Positions 58,389 to 64,000 of a stretch of DNA of 64,000 nt are shown one piece after another (the first letter of the stretch is position 1; the number at the start of each line of letters is the position of its first letter). The position numbers were made by a program, and so were the translations under genes. A model generated the notes under the pieces. It did not search any database. It was not told the origin of the DNA and saw nothing but the letters and a program-made list of their open reading frames with translations. The DNA comes from Caldicellulosiruptor bescii DSM 6725 (lineage in GTDB: Bacteria; Bacillota; Thermoanaerobacteria; Caldicellulosiruptorales; Caldicellulosiruptoraceae): assembly GCF_000022325.1 (NCBI RefSeq), contig NC_012034.1:2169501-2233500 (forward strand). Direction: 5' to 3'.

Positions 58389-58402
58389 GTATACCTGTAT
58401 AC
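58389..58402. promoter_or_regulatory. GTATAC palindrome pair before leuC
   Basis: GTATAC-CT-GTATAC lies 43 bases upstream of leuC. Each half is itself a palindrome, and one contains a TATACT-like -10 sequence, so it may be an operator overlapping the promoter. Tentative. Confidence 0.35.
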
Positions 58403-58463
58403 AGTTTTCAATTATTTATTTTTTTATTCTGATAAAAAATATCATGTTTTTTGCAAACAAAAA

Positions 58464-58500
58464 GGGGCTTTCCAAGAAAATTTATGTTATAAAAAGCCCC
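58464..58500 (-). terminator. terminator after cheW
   Basis: GGGGCTTT pairs with AAAAGCCCC around a long loop; the minus-strand tail is TTTTTGTTTG. It lies 20 bases past cheW. Confidence 0.75.
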
Positions 58501-58519
58501 TAATACTCAAAAAATTTTA

Positions 58520-58972
58520 TTAATTGTTCTCTGTTAGCATATCAGATATTTGTTCTTCCTCTTCAATTGTAAGCACACTTTTAAGGTCAAGAATGATAAT
58601 CATGTCATCTCCCACACGCGCAATTGAGTCAATGAATTTTCGCTTGATCCCCCTGATGCTCTCATTTGCCTTTTCAATCTTATCATCTTCGATTTTGAGT
58701 ATCTCAGAGACATCATCAACCAAAAATCCAAGCTGGAACTTGGAAAGCTCAACAATAATAATTTTTTGCGTCTCTGCTTTCGACTTAATCTCCAGACGCT
58801 TTGCAAGGTTGTAAACCGGAACAGATGTGCCTCTTACATCAATAATCCCTTCAACATACTGGGGCATACTTGGTACCTTTACAATCTTGTTTGGCTTTAT
58901 AATCTCAACAATCTCAAGTATGTCAACCCCAAAGCTGTAATCACCTACATTGAAAATTACATACTGTTTCAC
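58520..58972 (-). CDS. cheW: CheW-like chemotaxis coupling protein
   Basis: CheW-domain protein of 150 residues covering the whole family length (YVIFNVGDYSFGVDILEIVEI, MPQYVEGIIDVRGTSVPVYNLAKRL, LGFLVDDVSEIL, IARVGDDMIIILDL). CheW links chemoreceptors to CheA. It starts with GTG after GAGGAGG, and the GTG overlaps the prfB stop as GTGA. No other chemotaxis gene is nearby, so it may be an additional copy. Confidence 0.93.
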   Translation of the reverse strand: MKQYVIFNVGDYSFGVDILEIVEIIKPNKIVKVPSMPQYVEGIIDVRGTSVPVYNLAKRLEIKSKAETQKIIIVELSKFQLGFLVDDVSEILKIEDDKIEKANESIRGIKRKFIDSIARVGDDMIIILDLKSVLTIEEEEQISDMLTENN

Positions 58973-60088
58973 GCAACATCCTCCTCGTTTCTAAATTTCT
59001 TGAGGTACGCATTTATGAAGACATCTATCTCACCGTCCATTACTGCCTCAACATTCCCTACTTCAGCTTCTGTCCTGTGGTCTTTTACCAAAGTGTACGG
59101 ACAAAATACATATGACCTAATTTGGTTGCCCCAGCCAATCTCTGTTTGTTCACCTTTAAGTTTTTGAATCTTTTCTCTTCTTTCCTTTTCTTTAAGCTCT
59201 AAAAGTTTTGCTTTTAAGATTTTAAGAGCAATCTCTCTATTTTTATGTTGAGACCTCTCATTCTGGCATGTCACAACAATACCTGTTGGAATATGCTTTA
59301 TTCTGACAGCTGACTCTGTTTTGTTAACATGCTGACCACCTGCACCAGATGATCTATATGTGTCTATCTCAAGGTCCTCTTCCTTTATCTCAATGTCGGT
59401 GTCATCTTCAACCTCGGGCAGAACCTCAACCGCTGCAAAGGAAGTATGTCTTCTTCCAGCCGCATCAAAAGGTGATATCCTCACAAGCCTGTGAACTCCT
59501 TTCTCAGCTTTTAAATACCCATAAGCATTTTCACCAACTATTCGAATGGTGACATTTTTAATACCTGCCTCTTCACCGGGCAGAATGTCCAAAGTTTCAA
59601 CCTTGTAACCTTTTTTTGCAGCCCAGCGCGTGTACATCCTAAGTAACATCTCTGCCCAGTCCTGAGCTTCTGTGCCACCTGCACCAGCATGGATTGATAA
59701 TATTGCATTATTTTTGTCATATGGACCGTTTAAAAGAATTTCTATCTTAAATTCATCTATTTTTCTTTCGAGGCTAATGAGCTCTTTTTCAAGTTCTTCT
59801 GACATCTCGTGGTTGCCTTCTTCTATACTGAGCTCTGTCAAGACTTTTAAATCCTCCCATTGAGAATATAACTTTTGGAATCTTTCTATTTTATCTTTTA
59901 TTCTCTTTATCTTCTGCAAAATTCTTTGGGAATTTTCTATGTCTTGCCAGAACTCAGGTTTTGATGTCTCAGTCTCTAAGGATTTCAGTTCACTTTCCAG
60001 CCCGTCAATGTCAAAGAGAAACCCTCATTTCTTTTAAATCTTCTTCTGCTTTTTCAAGTCTTTGCAAAATTTCTTCAAGCATTAGCAT
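58969..60088 (-). CDS. prfB: peptide chain release factor 2, with programmed +1 frameshift
   Basis: RF2 of about 372 residues after frameshifting. The first 25 codons (from ATG at 60088, after GGAAGGAGTGG) end at CTT TGA C; a Shine-Dalgarno-like AGGG precedes the site. Shifting +1 continues through residue Asp to the rest of the protein: SPFDAAGRRHTSF with the stop-codon-recognition SPF tripeptide, and SGAGGQHVNKTESAVR with GGQ. It releases proteins at UGA and UAA. The in-frame UGA gives autoregulation by RF2 level, well known in bacteria. Its stop overlaps the cheW start. Confidence 0.96.
60002..60024 (-). promoter_or_regulatory. prfB +1 recoding site
   Basis: On the minus strand, GAGGG is followed by a short gap, CTT, then TGA and C. 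This is the classic RF2 frameshift signal: internal Shine-Dalgarno, slippery CUU and a weak UGAC stop. Confidence 0.92.
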
Positions 60089-60127
60089 ACTTTAAGACCA
60101 CTCCTTCCTATAAGATATATTTATGAA

Positions 60128-62674
60128 TTAAACTGCGCCACAGCATTTTTTGTATTTTTTGCCGCTCCCGCAAGGACATGGATCGTTTCTCCCAACCTTC
60201 TGTGTTTTCACAACAGGTTTTCTTACAGGCGTGTCTGATGGCGCATTTTCATACATTTCTTTTGCAACTCTTTCTCTCTGAGGCATATTTTCAACATTTG
60301 CATGAAGTATAATCTTTATTGTGTCCTCCTGAATTCTCTTTATCATCTCATCAAACATCTCAAACGCTTCGAACCTAAACTCAACTATTGGGTCTTTTTG
60401 GCCAATTGCGCGAAGAGATATGCCTTCTCTCAGCTGTTCCACTGCATCTATGTGTTCCATCCAGTGCATGTCAACAACTCGCAAAAGCACAACCCTTTCA
60501 AGCTCACGCATAAGCTCGCCAATTTCTTGTTCTTTCTTCTCATATTTTTCTTTTGCAATTGAGATGAGCTTTTCTTTTAGCTCCTGTTTTGTCATATTTT
60601 TTGCATCCTGCTCATAAAGCTCACTGTCCAAGAATATAAACTTCAAATCCTGCAAAAGACCTTTTATATCCCAGTCTTCAGGATGAGGACTTTCACCTGT
60701 ATAAACTTTTATCTTGTAATCCACAAGCTCATCTATCATGCCCAAGATAGAGTCTCTTAAGTTCTCACCTTCTAAAACCTTGCGCCTTTGTGAGTATATT
60801 ATCTCTCTTTGCTTGTTCAAAACATCGTCAAACTGCAAAAGATGTTTTCGTATCTCGAAGTTTCGTGCCTCAACCCTCTTTTGTGCCTTTTCAATTGCAT
60901 CAGACAAGAGCTTATGTTCAATTGGCTGGTCATCAGGCAAGCCCAGCGATTCAACAAGATTTTTAATCCTCTCTGAACCAAAAAGTCTCATTAAATCGTC
61001 TTCCAATGATACATAGAACCTTGATTCACCAGGGTCACCCTGACGGCCGGCTCTTCCACGAAGCTGGTTGTCTATTCGCCTGCTCTCATGCCTCTCTGTG
61101 CCAATTACTTTGAGCCCGCCAAGCTCAGCAACACCCTCGCCCAAAACAATGTCTGTTCCACGGCCTGCCATGTTGGTTGCAATTGTTACAGCACCTCTTT
61201 GACCAGCCTTTGCAATTATCATTGCCTCTTTTTCGTGGTGTTTCGCATTTAAAACTTCATGTTTTATACCATGTTTTTTGAGCATCTCGCTCAGCATCTC
61301 AGACTTCTCAATTGACACTGTACCAACCAAAACAGGCTGGCCTTTCTTATGAGTCTCAACAATCTCCTGAACAATTGCTTCAAACTTTGCCTTTTCTGTC
61401 TTGTAAACCTTGTCCGGGTGGTCAATTCTTATCATTGGTTTATGAGTTGGAATTTCTATAACATCAAGCTTATAGATTTCTCTAAACTCCTGCTCTTCAG
61501 TTTTTGCAGTACCTGTCATACCAGCAAGTTTTTTGTACAGCCTGAAATAGTTCTGAAAAGTTATTGTTGCCAAAGTTTTGCTCTCTCTTTCTATCCTCAC
61601 ACCTTCTTTTGCTTCAATGGCCTGGTGAAGCCCCTCCGAAAACCTTCGTCCGTACATCAATCTTCCTGTAAACTCATCAACGATTATTACCTGCCCATCT
61701 TTTACAACATAGTCCCTGTCTCTTTTCATGAGCGCGTGAGCTTTTAGTGCTTGGATAATATGATGATGAAGCGTTGCATTTTCCGGGTCAGCCAAGTTTG
61801 TAACACCAAAATATTTCTCGGCCTTCTTGATACCCTCTTCTGTGAGCGAAACTGTGTGTCTTTTCTCGTTTACTATATAGTCATAGCCGTTTGTATCAGG
61901 CATTTGTTTGTCATCATCACTGTTATAATAAAGAGGTTTTAGTCTTCTTACAAAATTGTCAGCTCTTTTGTAAAGGTCTGTTGATTTCTCAGCAGGACCT
62001 GAGATTATAAGAGGCGTTCTTGCCTCATCAATCAAGATTGAGTCAACCTCGTCGATTATTGCATAGTTTAACTCTCTTTGCACAAGTTCTTCTTTGTAAA
62101 TTGCCATGTTGTCTCGCAAGTAATCAAACCCAAACTCGTTATTTGTACCATAGGTAATATCACAATTGTATGCTTTTTTCCTCTCTTCATGACTAAGTCC
62201 ATGGACTATAACACCAACAGAAAGCCCCAAGAAATTGTAAATAGGTCCCATCCACTCTGCGTCTCTTTTTGCCAAGTAGTCATTGACAGTTACTATATGA
62301 ACACCCTTGCCCTCTAATGCGTTCAAGTACGCAGGTAGAGTTGCCACAAGGGTTTTACCTTCACCAGTTTTCATCTCTGCAATCCTGCCCTGGTGAAGAA
62401 CTATTCCACCAATAAGCTGAACTCTAAAGTGACGCATCTTTAAAGTCCGCCAAGCAGCCTCTCTCACAGCTGCAAACGCTTCTGGCAGGATATCGTCCAA
62501 AGTTTCGCCGTTTTTTAGCCTCTGTTTGAATATATCTGTCTTTTGCCTCAGCTCTGCATCTGTTAATCTTTCATACTCTGGTGCAAGCGACTCTATTTTG
62601 TCAACTATTGGCAAGATTTTTTTTATCTCTCTTTCACTGTAGCTACCTATAAGCTTTTCAATTATCTTTAACAT
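60128..62674 (-). CDS. secA: preprotein translocase ATPase SecA
   Basis: SecA of 848 residues. Walker A is [17 protein letters not shown], the DEAD-like box is [18 protein letters not shown], then [11 protein letters not shown]-type and [23 protein letters not shown] motifs. The C-terminal zinc motif [13 protein letters not shown] binds SecB or ribosomes in other species. The ATG at 62674 ([10 protein letters not shown]) follows GAGGGTGG by five bases; an ATG 12 codons upstream has no site. It lies downstream of hpf. Confidence 0.97.
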   Translation of the reverse strand: MLKIIEKLIGSYSEREIKKILPIVDKIESLAPEYERLTDAELRQKTDIFKQRLKNGETLDDILPEAFAAVREAAWRTLKMRHFRVQLIGGIVLHQGRIAEMKTGEGKTLVATLPAYLNALEGKGVHIVTVNDYLAKRDAEWMGPIYNFLGLSVGVIVHGLSHEERKKAYNCDITYGTNNEFGFDYLRDNMAIYKEELVQRELNYAIIDEVDSILIDEARTPLIISGPAEKSTDLYKRADNFVRRLKPLYYNSDDDKQMPDTNGYDYIVNEKRHTVSLTEEGIKKAEKYFGVTNLADPENATLHHHIIQALKAHALMKRDRDYVVKDGQVIIVDEFTGRLMYGRRFSEGLHQAIEAKEGVRIERESKTLATITFQNYFRLYKKLAGMTGTAKTEEQEFREIYKLDVIEIPTHKPMIRIDHPDKVYKTEKAKFEAIVQEIVETHKKGQPVLVGTVSIEKSEMLSEMLKKHGIKHEVLNAKHHEKEAMIIAKAGQRGAVTIATNMAGRGTDIVLGEGVAELGGLKVIGTERHESRRIDNQLRGRAGRQGDPGESRFYVSLEDDLMRLFGSERIKNLVESLGLPDDQPIEHKLLSDAIEKAQKRVEARNFEIRKHLLQFDDVLNKQREIIYSQRRKVLEGENLRDSILGMIDELVDYKIKVYTGESPHPEDWDIKGLLQDLKFIFLDSELYEQDAKNMTKQELKEKLISIAKEKYEKKEQEIGELMRELERVVLLRVVDMHWMEHIDAVEQLREGISLRAIGQKDPIVEFRFEAFEMFDEMIKRIQEDTIKIILHANVENMPQRERVAKEMYENAPSDTPVRKPVVKTQKVGRNDPCPCGSGKKYKKCCGAV

Positions 62675-62758
62675 TTTTCCACCCTCGATTTTTGAAAATT
62701 TTTTGGACATTTCAAATAATTATTTTATCACTTCTTGAATGCATATTCAAACAAAAAT

Positions 62759-62787
62759 CCGCTCAAAGACAAAACGTCTTTGAGCGG
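62759..62787 (-). terminator. terminator between hpf and secA
   Basis: Perfect 12-bp stem (CCGCTCAAAGAC and complement), loop of five, followed by ATTTTTGTTTG on the minus strand. secA probably has its own promoter or receives read-through. Confidence 0.88.
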
Positions 62788-62829
62788 GGGCAGTGATGCT
62801 CTAATTTTTTTTCTTTTGTTAAAAAAGTT

Positions 62830-63378
62830 TTAATATTCAGGTTCAATTAAACCATACGCGCCGTCGTTTCTTCTATATACAACATTTACCTTATCTGTAT
62901 CTTGATTCAAAAATACAAAGAAGTTATGACCAAGTAAATTCATTTGCAAAATAGCCTCTTCAACACTCATTGGCTTTATTGGAAACCTCTTTGTTTTAGC
63001 AATTCTAAACTCACTATTTTCTTCTTGAACCTCTTTTTCAGGTTCTTCCAATTCAAATGTCATGTATCGCAAAGACTCTGCGTCTTTTGCCCTTTTTGCT
63101 ATCTTTGTTTTGAACTTTCTAATTTGTCTTTCCAAGGTGTCAACTACCAAATCTATGGCACTGTACATATCGTTGCTTCTCTCTTCAGCTCTCAAAATCA
63201 TTCCATGAAATGGTATTGTCACTTCAACTATATGTGAAATCTTTTCAACACTCAAAGTTACATGAACATCTGTATTTAGTTTTATATACCTCTCAAGTTT
63301 TGAAAGTTTTTTTTCAATCCTCTCTTTTAGTGCATCAGTTACTTCTATGTTTTTACCACTGATAATAAAGTTCATCAT
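62830..63378 (-). CDS. hpf: ribosome hibernation-promoting factor, long form
   Basis: Long-form Hpf of about 182 residues. The N-terminal S30AE domain (MNFIISGKNIEVTDALKERIEKKLSKLERY) and the C-terminal dimerisation domain (FPIKPMSVEEAILQMNLLGHNFFVFLN) are both present, so it should form 100S ribosome dimers. Several ATG codons lie at the start; the one at 63378 or 63375 fits the AAAGGATGG site best. It has DnaA-box-like sequences just upstream. Confidence 0.94.
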   Translation of the reverse strand: MMNFIISGKNIEVTDALKERIEKKLSKLERYIKLNTDVHVTLSVEKISHIVEVTIPFHGMILRAEERSNDMYSAIDLVVDTLERQIRKFKTKIAKRAKDAESLRYMTFELEEPEKEVQEENSEFRIAKTKRFPIKPMSVEEAILQMNLLGHNFFVFLNQDTDKVNVVYRRNDGAYGLIEPEY

Positions 63379-63442
63379 ATTGACCATCCTTTCTATGTAG
63401 AAAGTTTTGTTTTGATATTATATATATACCACCAATTTCGAC

Positions 63443-63550
63443 TTATTTACACAAAAATTTTTTCCACAAAATTATCCACAATTCACAATAAGCAAATATC
63501 CATTCTGTTTAAAAATAAGCTGTGGATAATGTGGATAACTCTGTGGATAT
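63443..63550. promoter_or_regulatory. cluster of DnaA boxes upstream of hpf
   Basis: Three perfect 9-mers lie within 67 bp: TTATCCACA at 63472, and TGTGGATAA at 63521 and 63530, directly adjacent. One-mismatch sites stand at 63460 (TTTTCCACA) and 63542 (TGTGGATAT), with a weaker one at 63443. The left side is AT-rich (63411-63430). It may be a DnaA-controlled promoter or a DnaA-binding locus. No dnaA or dnaN gene is nearby. Confidence 0.7.
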
Positions 63551-63659
63551 GTTATTTCCCAAGTGTCTCTGGTTGTTGAAAAGTCCCTTTCTATTTTTTA
63601 AACAAAAAGGACACATACATCTTCTATTACATGCATGTGCCCTTGAGTATGAGTATTTA

Positions 63660-63998
63660 CTATAAATTCTGTTTTAAAAATTCAACAATCTCGTTTGACT
63701 TTGGAGGACATCCCTGTTTGCATATATTAAAATCGCTTGTACAGCTCCCAATTCCTATTCCATCCATAACTTTCCCTTTATAGCCTTGTCCAATGTAGAG
63801 TTTTTTCGAAAGTCTTTTTAAAACCCCCTGCTCGTCTAACCTCATAAGAGCACTTATGAGGTTTGCATAACATACAGAACATGCGTCTTTTTCTTCAATA
63901 TATTTTGTGTATCTTGAAACAATTGAAGACCTTTTTGAAACTCCTGTAGGTTTTTTATCAGAATTTATTTCTATGAGATTATACTCACCTGCTTTCCC
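63660..63998 (-). CDS. partial protein with C-terminal cysteine motifs, possibly DUF362-like
   Basis: Only the C-terminal 112 residues are in the window; the 5' part lies beyond position 64000. The visible part contains CSVCYANLISALMRLDEQG and ends with GIGIGSCTSDFNICKQGCPPKSNEIVEFLKQNL. The Cys arrangement recalls the C-terminus of DUF362-type Fe-S proteins, but this is weak. Function unknown. The reading frame stays open to the window edge, so the start shown is not real. Confidence 0.7.
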   Translation of the reverse strand, partial: GKAGEYNLIEINSDKKPTGVSKRSSIVSRYTKYIEEKDACSVCYANLISALMRLDEQGVLKRLSKKLYIGQGYKGKVMDGIGIGSCTSDFNICKQGCPPKSNEIVEFLKQNL

Positions 63999-64000
63999 AA

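Noticed and set aside
58969-59919. prfB looking N-terminally truncated
   Set aside because: The missing part lies upstream in another frame, joined by the known RF2 +1 frameshift signal at the UGA at 60011-60013.
63443-63550. DnaA-box cluster as the chromosomal oriC
   Set aside because: No dnaA, dnaN, rpmH or gyrase genes are nearby, and skew cannot be judged from this window. Kept only as a DnaA-box cluster.

Overview
The window is AT-rich, with short intergenic gaps, strong Shine-Dalgarno sites and frequent TTG/GTG starts. Its housekeeping genes are of clostridial type: a C-rich S18, long-form Hpf, SecA with a zinc tail, a two-subunit transketolase, and RF2 with programmed frameshifting. 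Together with a large set of plant-glycan genes, this suggests a saccharolytic, probably thermophilic, Firmicute close to Caldicellulosiruptor. The genus is inferred from remembered gene content, not from a search.

Layout. (1) 1-6.8 kb: YesM/YesN-type two-component pair, a GH31 alpha-xylosidase and an AraC regulator. (2) 7-19.3 kb: housekeeping genes: split transketolase, YitT, a CsaB-TagA fusion, DUF1540, a QueG-like Fe-S protein, RadA, a GT4 glycosyltransferase, PII-AmtB, L13-S9 and glycerate kinase. (3) 19.3-52.8 kb: a glycan-utilisation block of about 33 kb. It holds GH29 alpha-fucosidase, fucose isomerase and a LacI regulator; an IS element with a DDE transposase; a plus-strand operon (GH106-like hydrolase, SGNH esterase, Gfo/Idh/MocA oxidoreductase); a MalEFG-type ABC transporter; a four-gene redox cluster of unknown substrate; a GH2 beta-glucuronidase interrupted by an IS21-family element; a YetA/PL26-like protein; an LplABC-like transporter; and a second GH106-like hydrolase. 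(4) 53-64 kb: rpsR-ssb-rpsF, a frameshifted aldo/keto reductase, leuB-leuD-leuC, cheW-prfB, secA, hpf, a cluster of DnaA boxes and a partial gene at the edge.

How the parts fit. The glycan block looks built to take up and dismantle branched plant polysaccharides. Two importers lacking their own ATPase bring in oligosaccharides, and hydrolases without signal peptides (GH31, GH29, GH2, GH106-like, PL26-like) would trim them in the cytoplasm. Fucose isomerase and the oxidoreductases would handle the released sugars. The YetA-LplABC combination resembles the Bacillus subtilis rhamnogalacturonan region, so pectic side chains are a reasonable but unproven target.

Main points of interest are the scarless reconstruction of the IS21-disrupted glucuronidase, a 13-bp tandem duplication that breaks the aldo/keto reductase, a DnaA-box cluster far from any visible dnaA, an unassigned redox gene cluster, two divergent GH106-like enzymes, and a strong leader hairpin directly after a consensus amtB promoter. 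No tRNA, rRNA or CRISPR array was seen.
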